Shown here in pieces: positions 1-6,441 of a stretch of DNA of 11,330 nt. Position 1 is the stretch's first letter. Every line of letters starts with the position of its first letter. The notes under the pieces were generated by a model. The model saw only the letters and a program-made list of their open reading frames with translations. It ran no database searches and was not told where the DNA came from. A program made the position numbers and the translations under genes. Source of the DNA: an uncultured Oscillospiraceae bacterium (GTDB taxonomy: Bacteria > Bacillota_A > Clostridia > Oscillospirales > Oscillospiraceae); assembly GCA_910584605.1 (NCBI GenBank), contig CAJUAW010000093.1, forward strand, positions 1-11,330. The letters run 5' to 3'.

Positions 1-622
1 GGCCGTCCTCGTTCAAGCCCACCTCCAACCCGGTGTTGCCAAAGAAGGCGTACACATACCAGGCGGACGACCAGTCCATGGAGACCTGCCGTCCCGCCTC
101 CTCCGCCACGGCCAGGATGCGATCCAGCGTTTGCACGTCATCCTGGCTGAAATACGCCTTGTTGTAATAGAGAAAATACCCGTTGTCCGCAGTCAGCGGG
201 TAGGCATACAGCGTTCCGTCCACACTGGCCGCCTCCACTGCCGCCGAGAGGTTGGCTTCCCGAATGGACGCGGCGTCCTCAATGGGGTCCAGCGCACCGG
301 CGGCGGCCAGCGCGGCCACCTGGTCATCCGCGAAGGTAAAAACGTCCGCCCCGTTTTCCAGGTCGCCCAGCAGAACGTCCTTACAGTTGGACTCGCCCTG
401 CGGCTGGCAGGTGATCCGGAAGCTGGCCTGGTCCGAGTAGTGGTCCTGGAAGGCGGCGGTGATCTCCTGAAGCAGCTCCATGTCCTCCTCCGCGGCCCAG
501 ACCGTCAGCTCCACCACCTGCTGTGTCACCGTCTCATCCGCAGGGGGAGCCTGCTTCCCGCAGGAGACCGGCAAGAGAAGCAGTCCGATGGATAAAAGCA
601 GAAAAAAAGCCCCTTTTTTCAT
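1..622 (-). CDS. Extracellular solute-binding lipoprotein (MalE-type), C-terminus beyond window
   Basis: First 207 codons of a substrate-binding protein of the SBP_bac_1 (sugar ABC transporter) type; the rest lies beyond the left edge. The N-terminus has a lipoprotein signal: KK at 2-3, a hydrophobic run at 5-19 and the likely lipidated cysteine C21 in LLPVSC. Proline at -3 is atypical for a lipobox. The mature part begins with LTVWA (39-43). It continues with the usual order for this family: an amphipathic helix, a DVFTFADDQ segment (93-101) and LYYNK (151-155). The start is set by AGGAAAGG at 632-639, about 9 bases upstream. It has its own promoter and lies downstream of a hybrid histidine kinase. 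In Clostridia such orphan binding proteins next to hybrid kinases often act with the sensor, but that role is inferred. No permease gene is visible, so it may be a sensor partner or part of an importer further left. Confidence 0.85.
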   Translation of the reverse strand, partial: MKKGAFFLLLSIGLLLLPVSCGKQAPPADETVTQQVVELTVWAAEEDMELLQEITAAFQDHYSDQASFRITCQPQGESNCKDVLLGDLENGADVFTFADDQVAALAAAGALDPIEDAASIREANLSAAVEAASVDGTLYAYPLTADNGYFLYYNKAYFSQDDVQTLDRILAVAEEAGRQVSMDWSSAWYVYAFFGNTGLEVGLNEDG

Positions 623-681
623 ATCATCATACCTTTCCTGATCAATTGGCAGTCATATGCAGGGAACCTCAGCGAACGGCC

Positions 682-696
682 GCGCATGGAATGCGC
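682..696. repeat. Perfect inverted repeat just after the lipoprotein promoter
   Basis: GCGCAT-N3-ATGCGC, perfect 6-base arms with a 3-base spacer. It lies roughly 10-25 bases downstream of the expected transcription start of the solute-binding gene, where a repressor operator would sit. As RNA it would be only a tight, small hairpin. No protein can be assigned to it. Confidence 0.5.
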
Positions 697-711
697 AGTC
701 AGTGCCGGATT

Positions 712-740
712 ATTATACCACCGTTTCTCCCATTTCGCAA
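712..740 (-). promoter_or_regulatory. Sigma-A promoter of the solute-binding lipoprotein
   Basis: On the minus strand, TTGCGA (735-740) and a perfect TATAAT (712-717) are separated by 17 bases, with an extended -10 TG one base before the hexamer. Expected start is near 705, giving an untranslated leader of about 80 bases. This shows that the binding protein is transcribed independently of the kinase upstream of it. Confidence 0.8.
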
Positions 741-790
741 CCGGCGATCCGGCCCTATTTTTGATCCGCCGCCCGGCGCCTCCAAAGCGC

Positions 791-843
791 AAAAAGCCGC
801 TCCGCCCGCTGGATGCTCCCAGCGCGGCAGAGCCGGCTTTTCC
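791..843 (-). terminator. Long hairpin terminator, second of two after the kinase gene
   Basis: A long, nearly complete stem: inner arms CGCTGG/CCAGCG around a 6-base loop (813-818), continued outward with single-base bulges to AAAGCC/GGCTTT. On the minus strand it is followed by a run of five T. The + strand also ends in TTTT, so it could work in both directions. It separates kinase transcripts from the lipoprotein promoter at 712-740. Apart from this hairpin, the one at 909-949, the promoter and the short palindrome, nothing is seen in the 623-973 gap. Confidence 0.7.
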
Positions 844-908
844 GTTTTCGTTTGAATCCGCCCTTTTCGTTCCCGTCATGTAATGGATCAGCAAAATTCC
901 TTTTTCAC

Positions 909-949
909 AAAAAGGGTCTTGCTGGGATGGACGCATGAGCAACAAGACC
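909..949 (-). terminator. Intrinsic terminator directly after the hybrid kinase
   Basis: On the minus strand GGTCTTG (943-949) pairs with CAAGACC (915-921), an inner GCT/AGC can add pairs, and CTTTTTG follows (T run 909-913). The stem begins 25 bases after the kinase stop codon. The T run overlaps a second small hairpin, CCTTTTT-CAC-AAAAAGG (899-915). Confidence 0.75.
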
Positions 950-973
950 GCCTGGAATGATTTGTTCCATCTG

Positions 974-3900
974 TCAGCCCAGGTACTTCTTCAGCACCTC
1001 CAAAAACAGGTCGATGTTCAGCGGCTTGGCGATGTGCGCGTTCATGCCGTTCTTTAAGGCGGCCTCCCGGTCCTCCTCCATGGCGTTGGCGGTCATGGCA
1101 ATGATGGGCAGGTTTTTGGCGTCCCCCCGGGGCATGGCGCGGATGGTGCGCGTGGCCTCATACCCGTCCATGACCGGCATCTGCACGTCCATCAGGATGG
1201 CGTCGTAGTAGTGCTCCTCCGCCTGGCGGACCATCTCCACTGCGTCGGTGCCGTCCGGCGCGGTCTCCACGGTGAAGCCGGTCTCCTCCAGAATGGACTG
1301 GGCAATCTCCCGGTTGAGCTCGTTATCCTCCACCAGCAGGATGCGCTTGCCGTTGAAGTCCGCCTGCGTCCAGGAGGCGCTCTCCTCCTCCTTCTCGATC
1401 AGATGGTTGGCGGCCAGCAGGACGGACTTCAGGTCGGACATGAACAGCGGCTTGGCGCAGAAGGCGGTGATACCCGCCTGCTTGGCCTCGTCCTCGATGT
1501 CCGTCCAGTCGTAGGCGGTGAGGATGATGATGGGCGCCTCCTGGCCCACTGCGGCGCGGATGCGGCGGCAGGTCTCAACGCCGCTCAGCTCGGGCATCTG
1601 CCAGTCCAGGATGTAGGTGTGGTAGGAGTCCCCCTCGTTGCGGGCGCTCTTGGCCCGGTAGACCGCCTCCTTGCCGGAGGTGGTCCACTCCGCCCGCATC
1701 CCGATCTGCTTGAGCATGCGGACCACGCTCTCGCAGCTGTCGCAGTCGTCGTCCACCACCAGGGCCCGCAGGCCCTCCAGCTCCTTGATCTGCGCCGCGT
1801 TCCTTTCCACGTCCTGGAGCTTCAGGCTCAGCTCCACCCGGAATTCGCTGCCCCTCCCCTTCTCGCTCCGGACCGTGATCTTGCCGCCCATCATATCCAC
1901 GATGTTCTTGGTGATGGCCATGCCCAGCCCGGTGCCCTGGATGCCCGTCTTGGTGGTGCTGGCCTCCCGTTCAAAGGGCTCGAAGATGTGCTCCACAAAC
2001 TCCTGAGACATACCGATGCCGTTGTCCTTCACAATAAACAGGTAGTCCCCGTATCCCCGGTGGAAGGTGGTCTCCTGCTGGATGCGGAAGCTCACCGTCC
2101 CCCCTGCGGGGGTGTATTTCACCGCGTTGGACAGCAGATTCACAAACACCTGGCTCAGCTTCAGCGAGTCGGCGATCACGTCCTCGTTGTTGACGTCAAA
2201 GGTGTCGATGAACAGCTCCAGCTGCTTGGCCTTCACCTGGGGCTGGATAATATTGACCAGATTGTGGGTCAGCTCGGAGATGTTGCAGTCCTGCTCCTTG
2301 ATCTGGACCTTTCCGCTTTCGATGCGGCTCATGTCCAGAATATCGTTGATCAGGTTCAGCAGGTGGTTGCTGGAGGACAGCACCTTCCGCAGGCAGTCCT
2401 GCACCTGCATCTTGTTGTCGATGTGGCTCGCCGCAAGGGTGGTGAAGCCGATGATGGCGTTCATCGGGGTGCGGATGTCGTGTGACATGTTGGACAGGAA
2501 GGTGGTCTTCGCGCTGTTGGCCCGCTGGGCCTGCATCAGGGCCTCCTGAAGGGCTCTGGTCTGCTCCCGCTGCTTCTGCACCTGGGCGGTGATGTCCTTG
2601 GACACCACCATCACCATGATGTCCCTGGTGCGGTCGTCCTGGGTCATGATGAACGACTGGCGCACGCACATCTGCTGCTTGGCGGCCCCCCAGCCCCAGT
2701 AGTCGACGGTCACCTCCGCCTCGCCCTGCTCATAACGCTGCTTCAGATAGTCCAGGTTGACCATCGCGTCGTACTCCTCCAGGGATTCCTCCAGAATGAA
2801 GGCCCGCCACGTTTTGAAGCACACGGAAGCCTGGCAGGGCGCCTGAAGGCCAACCTTTTCCAGCAGGGAGACCGGATGCCCGTTGATGGTGCGCACAATG
2901 TCCTGCTCGATCAGATCTCGGGTCAGATTGAACTCAAAGGTGGAGAAGGCCGCGGAGGTGATGGCGATCCGGTACTGCCGCTCCTTGCGGTTGGCCAGCA
3001 GCTCCTTCTCCTTCAGGCCGGTGATGTGGGCCTGGCTCTCCCGCATCAGCAGGCGGCGCTCCTGCTGAGCCCGCATCAGCAGCACCAGGATATACACCGC
3101 GAACAGGCCCACCAGGATCATTTGAAGGATCATCCCGTCGTGGTTGGCGTCCCGGATCATCTCCTGGGTCACGCTCTTGGGATAGGTCTGGACCAGCACA
3201 TATTCGCTGTTGGGCACATGGAGCACGCACAGATTGTCCGTCAGGCTGCCCGGAGCGCAGATAAAGCCCTTCTCCCCCGCGCCGTTCCGGATGACCTCCC
3301 AGGCTCCGGCGGCGGTCTGGCTGTCGATGACCCCGGTCTCCAGCAGCATATCCGGCAGGAGGCGGTCGTCGACGCTGTTGAAGTCGGAGGAGGCGATGAC
3401 CTGCCCCGCCCGGGTACACAAAAAGACGGTGGCCGCCTCGCCAAAGTAGTTGGTCTCCAGCATCTCCTGGAGATAGTCCTCGGCAAAATACAGCCCCAGC
3501 AGCATCCCGAAGATCTCGTCCTGATGGCGCAGGGGGGCGTAATAGACCATGGTCGCCTTTCCGGTAATCCGGGAGTCAAACACCATGTCGTTGCCGCTCT
3601 CCCCCCGCATGCCGTTGATGAAGTAGGTCCGGTCGGAGCTGTCGTTGGTCGCTCCGCTGGAAGCCAAATTGACCCCCTCCGCATTGGTGAAGCGCAGGGC
3701 GTCGAAATCCGAGTTCATCTCCAGCTGGGCCAGCATCTCCGCAGAGACATTGGGCTCGGACAGCGTGATGCCCAGAAGATAGCTGTAGTTGCGGACCCGC
3801 CGCACGGCGTTGGTGAGCTCACTTTCAATCCGCAGGGTGGTCTGCCGGGCAGAATCCATCGCGTAGTTCAGGCTGCGGTTCTCAATCCGCTGGCTGTTTG

Positions 3901-3991
3901 TGGTGGAATACCACAAAAACAGCAGGCAGATCGCCGCCAGCAGGATCAATATGTACAACATGTTCTGCCAAGTCCCTTTTGCGCTGCGCAT
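974..3991 (-). CDS. Membrane hybrid sensor histidine kinase with two receiver domains
   Basis: A 1005-residue inner-membrane phosphorelay sensor. Order (numbered from the chosen start): TM1 about 12-29; extracytoplasmic dCache-like sensor about 30-286; TM2 about 287-306; PAS-like region about 335-470; coiled coil; HisKA with SHDIRTP and phospho-acceptor H504; HATPase with N box near 618, DNGIGM (656-661) and GTGLGM (686-691); receiver 1 with DDD at 747-749, phospho-acceptor D796, T825 and K847; receiver 2 with VED, D935, T967 and K989. All catalytic residues appear intact. There is no HPt or DNA-binding output domain, so phosphate must pass to an unlinked partner. The start at 3991 is preferred over an ATG 21 bases upstream because GGGGAGG sits 8-9 bases before it, whereas the upstream ATG has no properly spaced ribosome site. 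The downstream neighbour is a solute-binding lipoprotein, a plausible ligand carrier. The signal sensed is unknown. Confidence 0.95.
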   Translation of the reverse strand: MRSAKGTWQNMLYILILLAAICLLFLWYSTTNSQRIENRSLNYAMDSARQTTLRIESELTNAVRRVRNYSYLLGITLSEPNVSAEMLAQLEMNSDFDALRFTNAEGVNLASSGATNDSSDRTYFINGMRGESGNDMVFDSRITGKATMVYYAPLRHQDEIFGMLLGLYFAEDYLQEMLETNYFGEAATVFLCTRAGQVIASSDFNSVDDRLLPDMLLETGVIDSQTAAGAWEVIRNGAGEKGFICAPGSLTDNLCVLHVPNSEYVLVQTYPKSVTQEMIRDANHDGMILQMILVGLFAVYILVLLMRAQQERRLLMRESQAHITGLKEKELLANRKERQYRIAITSAAFSTFEFNLTRDLIEQDIVRTINGHPVSLLEKVGLQAPCQASVCFKTWRAFILEESLEEYDAMVNLDYLKQRYEQGEAEVTVDYWGWGAAKQQMCVRQSFIMTQDDRTRDIMVMVVSKDITAQVQKQREQTRALQEALMQAQRANSAKTTFLSNMSHDIRTPMNAIIGFTTLAASHIDNKMQVQDCLRKVLSSSNHLLNLINDILDMSRIESGKVQIKEQDCNISELTHNLVNIIQPQVKAKQLELFIDTFDVNNEDVIADSLKLSQVFVNLLSNAVKYTPAGGTVSFRIQQETTFHRGYGDYLFIVKDNGIGMSQEFVEHIFEPFEREASTTKTGIQGTGLGMAITKNIVDMMGGKITVRSEKGRGSEFRVELSLKLQDVERNAAQIKELEGLRALVVDDDCDSCESVVRMLKQIGMRAEWTTSGKEAVYRAKSARNEGDSYHTYILDWQMPELSGVETCRRIRAAVGQEAPIIILTAYDWTDIEDEAKQAGITAFCAKPLFMSDLKSVLLAANHLIEKEEESASWTQADFNGKRILLVEDNELNREIAQSILEETGFTVETAPDGTDAVEMVRQAEEHYYDAILMDVQMPVMDGYEATRTIRAMPRGDAKNLPIIAMTANAMEEDREAALKNGMNAHIAKPLNIDLFLEVLKKYLG

Positions 3992-4051
3992 AGGACACAG
4001 CCTCCCCTTCATGATTCAATACAGCTCTATTGTAACACCTCCCGGTCAAAA

Positions 4052-4060
4052 AGTATAGCA
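4052..4060 (-). promoter_or_regulatory. Candidate extended -10 promoter of the kinase gene
   Basis: Minus strand TGC-TATACT (hexamer 4052-4057, TG motif 4059-4060), about 60 bases before the chosen kinase start. No good -35 hexamer is found 16-18 bases upstream, so recognition would rest on the extended -10. A TACAAT at 4029-4034 is an alternative -10, also without a clear -35. Confidence 0.45.
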
Positions 4061-4077
4061 CTTTCCACAAAATAATT

Positions 4078-4106
4078 GCGCGCCGGCGGAGCTTCCGCTG
4101 GCGCGC
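4078..4106. repeat. Strong GC-rich hairpin in the divergent kinase/MarR region
   Basis: Two 13-base arms (4078-4090 and 4094-4106), complementary except for one G-T pair in + strand RNA, enclose a 3-base loop. On the minus strand it is followed by AATTATTTTG, a weak T-rich tail, about 20 bases before the kinase -10. It could block antisense or read-through transcription into the kinase gene or be an operator. No upstream minus-strand gene needs a terminator here. Confidence 0.55.
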
Positions 4107-4183
4107 AGTTCAAATTCAGCTCGCTTGATCACGATTGCAATCATGTCCTTGTGGAAACCGCCGAAGCGATATCCCGGCAGCAC

Positions 4184-4199
4184 GTCCCTTAACAGGGAC
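4184..4199. repeat. Inverted repeat upstream of the MarR-gene promoter
   Basis: GTCCCT-N4-AGGGAC, perfect 6-base arms, ending 15 bases before the -35 hexamer of the MarR gene. The position fits a regulator site for either divergent gene. The stretch 4107-4183 beside it holds nothing else I can support. Confidence 0.4.
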
Positions 4200-4214
4200 C
4201 ACCGGCCCGTCCTC

Positions 4215-4244
4215 TTGACAAAGCAGCGGCCTCCATGGTACTCT
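4215..4244 (+). promoter_or_regulatory. Promoter of the MarR-type regulator
   Basis: Perfect -35 TTGACA (4215-4220), 18-base spacer and TACTCT (4239-4244) preceded by an extended -10 TG. Expected start is near 4251, leaving a leader of about 50 bases to the ATG at 4301. Confidence 0.65.
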
Positions 4245-4255
4245 GAACATACCGG

Positions 4256-4289
4256 CAGACGGCTGTATCCGCCTGTTCGGGCTGACAGG
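4256..4289 (+). promoter_or_regulatory. Overlapping inverted repeats in the MarR-gene leader, candidate autoregulatory site
   Basis: Two repeats share a half: CAGACGG (4256-4262) with CCGCCTG (4269-4275), six of seven matching, and CCTGT (4272-4276) with ACAGG (4285-4289). They lie just after the expected transcription start, and the last half overlaps the AGGAGG ribosome site (4287-4292). MarR proteins usually bind imperfect palindromes over their own promoter, so this is a reasonable operator candidate. Alternatively it could be RNA structure over the ribosome site. Confidence 0.4.
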
Positions 4290-4300
4290 AGGCCCATATC

Positions 4301-4828
4301 ATGAGGGATCAAGACCATTTCGCGGACAAAAAGCGGGGGCATACCGGCGCTCACGGCCATGGGCATCACAGCCATGGGCACGGAGGGGGCCGGGAGGATC
4401 TGGCCGGCAAGCTGGAATACTGCGCCCGGGCCCTGGCCCAGTTCGCCGGACGCCGCCACGGCCAGCGAAAGATCCTCCGAATTCTCCGGGATCAGAGCCC
4501 CATCAGTCAGAAGGAGCTGCAGACCATGCTGGGAATCCAGTCCGGCTCCATGAGCGAGATTGCCGCCAAGCTGGAGAGCAGAGGGCTGATCGTCCGCGGA
4601 CGGGACCAGGCGGATAAACGAAAGATTACACTGTCCATCACCCAGGCCGGTCAGGAGTGGATGGCCCAGCGGGACGACGGGGAGATCCAGCAGCGCCGGA
4701 CCGAGTTCTTTTCCGGCCTGTCCCAGGAGGAGCAGCACGCGCTGGAGGCTCTGCTGGACAAGCTGGCCGATCACTGGGACCAGCGGCCTGAGGCGGGCCT
4801 GGGACGGGCGCACCACCATCACAGATAG
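4301..4828 (+). CDS. MarR-family transcriptional regulator with histidine-rich N-terminus
   Basis: A 175-residue winged-helix regulator. Residues 14-30 are a histidine/glycine tract with seven His, and the protein ends in HHHHR. The MarR core follows: helix from about 34, helix-turn-helix about 67-97 (SQKELQTMLGIQSGSMSEIA), and a wing with RDQADKRKITLSIT (101-114) that carries the family's D-x-R-like signature. The C-terminal dimerisation helices cover about 125-158. The start is set by AGGAGG at 4287-4292, 8 bases upstream. It is monocistronic, divergent from the kinase and convergent with metY. MarR proteins bind DNA as dimers and respond to small ligands, oxidants or metals. The His tracts suggest Zn, Ni or Cu binding, but this is inferred. 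No obvious target gene shares its operon; candidates are itself and the divergent kinase. Confidence 0.88.
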   Translation: MRDQDHFADKKRGHTGAHGHGHHSHGHGGGREDLAGKLEYCARALAQFAGRRHGQRKILRILRDQSPISQKELQTMLGIQSGSMSEIAAKLESRGLIVRGRDQADKRKITLSITQAGQEWMAQRDDGEIQQRRTEFFSGLSQEEQHALEALLDKLADHWDQRPEAGLGRAHHHHR

Positions 4829-4846
4829 ATCCGGGACCGGCAGACG

Positions 4847-4874
4847 AAAACCCACCCCCTGAGGGGTGGGTTTT
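4847..4874. terminator. Bidirectional terminator between the MarR gene and metY
   Basis: Perfect symmetric hairpin: AAAACCCACCCC (4847-4858), 4-base loop CTGA, GGGGTGGGTTTT (4863-4874). It gives a GC-rich stem with a T tail on both strands and sits 19 bases after the MarR-gene stop and 21 bases after the metY stop, so it ends both convergent transcripts. Confidence 0.92.
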
Positions 4875-4894
4875 GCGCCGTCCGCCGGACCGTA

Positions 4895-6178
4895 TCATTT
4901 CACTGCGGCGAAGCCCTTTTCCAGGTCGGCAATGATATCGTCGATGTGCTCCGTGCCGATGGACAGGCGGATGGTGTTGGGCTTGATCCCCTGGTCCAGC
5001 AGTTCCTCGGGGCTGAGCTGAGAGTGGGTCGTAGTCGCGGGGTGGATGACCAGCGACTTTACATCGGCCACATTGGCCAGCAGAGAGAAGATCTCCAGAT
5101 GGTCAATAAACCGGTGGGCCTCCTCCTGGCCGCCCTTGATCTCAAAGGTAAAGATGGATGCGCCTCCCTTGGGGAAGTATTTCGCATACAGGGCGTGGTC
5201 CGGGTGGTCCGCCAGGCTGGGGTGGTTGACCTTGTCCACCTTGGGGTGATGGGCCAGAAATTCCACCACCTTTTTGGTGTTCTCCCCGTGGCGCTCCAGC
5301 CGCAGGGACAGAGTCTCCACCCCCTGAAGGAGCAGAAAAGCGTTGAAGGGGGAGATTGCGGCTCCAGTGTCCCGCAGGAGGATCGCCCGGATGTAGGTGA
5401 CAAAGGCGGCCGGGCCTGCCGCGTCCACAAAGGACACGCCGTGGTAGCTGGGATTGGCCTCCGAGATGGGGGCGTATTTGCCGGAAGCCTTCCAGTCAAA
5501 CCTGCCGCCGTCCACGATGATGCCGCCCAGGGTGGTGCCATGCCCGCCAATGAACTTGGTGGCCGAGTGGACCACAATATCCGCACCATGCTCGATGGGC
5601 CGGATCAAATAGGGGGTACCGAAGGTATTGTCAATGACCAGAGGCAGGCCGTGCCGGTGCGCAATGGCCGCGATGGCGTCGATATCGGGGATATCGCTGT
5701 TGGGATTGCCCAGGGTCTCCAGATAGACGGCCTTGGTGTTGGGCTGGATCGCGCCCTCCAGCTCCGCCAGATCGTGGGCGTCCACAAAGGAAGCCGTCAC
5801 CCCGAACTGGGGCAGCGTGTGCGCCAGCAGATTGTAGCTGCCGCCATAGATTGTCTTCTGGGCCACGATATGGTCTCCCGCCTGGGCCAGCGCCTGAATG
5901 GTATAGGTAATGGCCGCCGCGCCGGAGGCCAGAGCCAGAGCCGCCGCTCCCCCCTCCAGGGCCGCGATGCGCTTTTCCAGCACAGCCTGGGTGGAGTTGG
6001 TCAGCCGGCCGTAGATGTTCCCTTCGTCCGCCAGCCCGAACCGGGCCGCGGCATGGGCGGAATTGCGGAACACATAGCTGGTGGTCTGGTAGATGGGGAC
6101 CGCACGGGAATCGGTGGCGGGGTCGGGCTGCTCCTGGCCTGCGTGAAGCTGCAGGGTCTCAAATTTATAGCTGCTCAT
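4895..6178 (-). CDS. metY: O-acetylhomoserine sulfhydrylase (aminocarboxypropyltransferase), PLP enzyme
   Basis: A 427-residue cytosolic Cys/Met-metabolism PLP enzyme. It converts O-acetylhomoserine plus sulfide to homocysteine, and many members also make cysteine from O-acetylserine. Visible features: LQLHAGQ near the N-terminus, YGRLTNST (56-63) with the phosphate-contacting Tyr and Arg, D183 (VIDNTFG) facing the pyridine nitrogen, PLP-binding K208 in SATKFIGGHG, and the SIGTEHIDDIIAD C-terminal signature. The length and the insertion around 225-245 fit MetY rather than the shorter MetB/MetC. The start is fixed by AAAAGGAG (6188-6195), 9 bases before ATG. The gene stands alone behind a perfect promoter and a leader of about 255 bases with a leader peptide and terminator, so attenuation is likely. 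The exact acceptor preference (homoserine or serine ester) cannot be settled from sequence. Confidence 0.95.
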   Translation of the reverse strand: MSSYKFETLQLHAGQEQPDPATDSRAVPIYQTTSYVFRNSAHAAARFGLADEGNIYGRLTNSTQAVLEKRIAALEGGAAALALASGAAAITYTIQALAQAGDHIVAQKTIYGGSYNLLAHTLPQFGVTASFVDAHDLAELEGAIQPNTKAVYLETLGNPNSDIPDIDAIAAIAHRHGLPLVIDNTFGTPYLIRPIEHGADIVVHSATKFIGGHGTTLGGIIVDGGRFDWKASGKYAPISEANPSYHGVSFVDAAGPAAFVTYIRAILLRDTGAAISPFNAFLLLQGVETLSLRLERHGENTKKVVEFLAHHPKVDKVNHPSLADHPDHALYAKYFPKGGASIFTFEIKGGQEEAHRFIDHLEIFSLLANVADVKSLVIHPATTTHSQLSPEELLDQGIKPNTIRLSIGTEHIDDIIADLEKGFAAVK

Positions 6179-6214
6179 AATGATGTACTCCTTTTTATGA
6201 TCTGTTTGGGAAAC

Positions 6215-6248
6215 AAAAAAGTCCGGAACGCGTCCATCCCTCCCGGAC
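6215..6248 (-). terminator. Leader terminator (attenuator) before metY
   Basis: On the minus strand GTCCGGGA (6241-6248) pairs with TTCCGGAC (6221-6228), eight pairs including one G-U, followed by TTTTTT (6215-6220). It lies about 37 bases before the metY start and downstream of the metY promoter, so transcription must pass it to reach the gene. The ribosome site of metY is outside the hairpin, so control would be on transcription. Confidence 0.82.
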
Positions 6249-6329
6249 AGTCCCGGCGTCCCCCTGGATCAGCGAATGACGCAGAGGGCGGGCACGGCAA
6301 TGTGCCCGGCTGCGGGAACAGTCCGGGAG
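6240..6329 (-). promoter_or_regulatory. Antiterminator pairing that competes with the metY leader terminator
   Basis: The minus-strand segment CTCCCGGACTGTTCCCG (6313-6329) is complementary to CGGGACTGTCCGGGAG (6240-6255). The first nine bases pair perfectly and more pairs follow after a T-T mismatch. The second arm contains the whole 5' arm of the terminator, so the two structures exclude each other. Between the arms is a small hairpin, CGGGCAC/GTGCCCG (6289-6295 and 6302-6308). The first arm can also pair locally with CCGGG (6305-6309), a possible protector. The first arm lies inside the leader peptide reading frame (codons 20-26), so a translating ribosome would control it. Confidence 0.7.
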
Positions 6330-6388
6330 CGCCGCATTCGTCCACAGCGGAAATTGCTGCGCAGCAGATCAAAAAACAGCTCCAGCAT
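6269..6388 (-). CDS. Leader peptide of the metY attenuator (39 residues, Cys15 and Cys36)
   Basis: ATG at 6386-6388, stop TGA at 6269-6271. The purine-rich ribosome site GGAGGGAGG (6399-6407) lies about 10 bases upstream. The peptide is basic and small, with an arginine-rich centre (RCGRMRRSR, 14-22) and two cysteines, and matches no protein family I know. The Cys15 codon (6344-6346) sits about 15 bases before the antiterminator arm, so a ribosome waiting there for Cys-tRNA should leave the arm free, while one reaching the stop codon would mask it. A second ATG at 6396-6398, too close to the ribosome site, gives only nine codons. The coding status is inferred from position, ribosome site and fit with the RNA structures. 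Arg codons or nascent-peptide stalling could be the signal instead. Confidence 0.6.
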   Translation of the reverse strand: MLELFFDLLRSNFRCGRMRRSRTVPAAGHIAVPALCVIR

Positions 6389-6413
6389 CCCAGGTCATCC
6401 TCCCTCCGTCTAT

Positions 6414-6432
6414 CAACCTATTATCTCGGTTG
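6414..6432 (-). promoter_or_regulatory. Inverted repeat at the metY transcription start
   Basis: CAACC (6414-6418) and GGTTG (6428-6432) with a 9-base AT-rich spacer and further A/T-rich flanks. It lies within about the first 25 bases of the transcript. It may form a 5' hairpin protecting the leader RNA, or serve as an operator for a sulfur regulator such as an Rrf2-type (CymR/IscR) protein. That assignment is a guess from position only. Confidence 0.4.
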
Positions 6433-6441
6433 GTTTATTGG

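Noticed and set aside
619..945. Minus-strand 108-codon open frame between the kinase and the lipoprotein gene
   Set aside because: It starts inside the kinase terminator, runs through a second terminator and the lipoprotein promoter, and has no ribosome site or recognisable domain.
1211..2485. Long + strand open frames opposite the histidine kinase
   Set aside because: They mirror the high-GC kinase codons, have low-complexity Leu/Gly/His-rich translations and no ribosome sites.
3992..4012. Seven-residue extension of the histidine kinase to an ATG at 4012
   Set aside because: The nearest purine-rich site to that ATG is about 25 bases away, while GGGGAGG lies at the right distance for the ATG at 3991.
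4046..4855. Long minus-strand open frame antisense to the MarR gene and running across the divergent promoter region, with fairly GC-rich third positions
   Set aside because: No ribosome site at any start, no recognisable domain, overlaps the MarR promoter, the 13-pair hairpin and the kinase promoter, and is open mainly because it mirrors the MarR codons. A decayed gene cannot be fully excluded for 4107-4250.
6175..6372. Minus-strand open frame of 65 codons ending at the metY start
   Set aside because: It lies in another frame from the leader peptide, has no ribosome site, and runs through the attenuator terminator.
6215..6440. SAM riboswitch or T-box upstream of metY
   Set aside because: The S-box conserved core and the T-box AGGGTGG...GCG-type element are not visible; the structures seen fit a leader-peptide attenuator instead.
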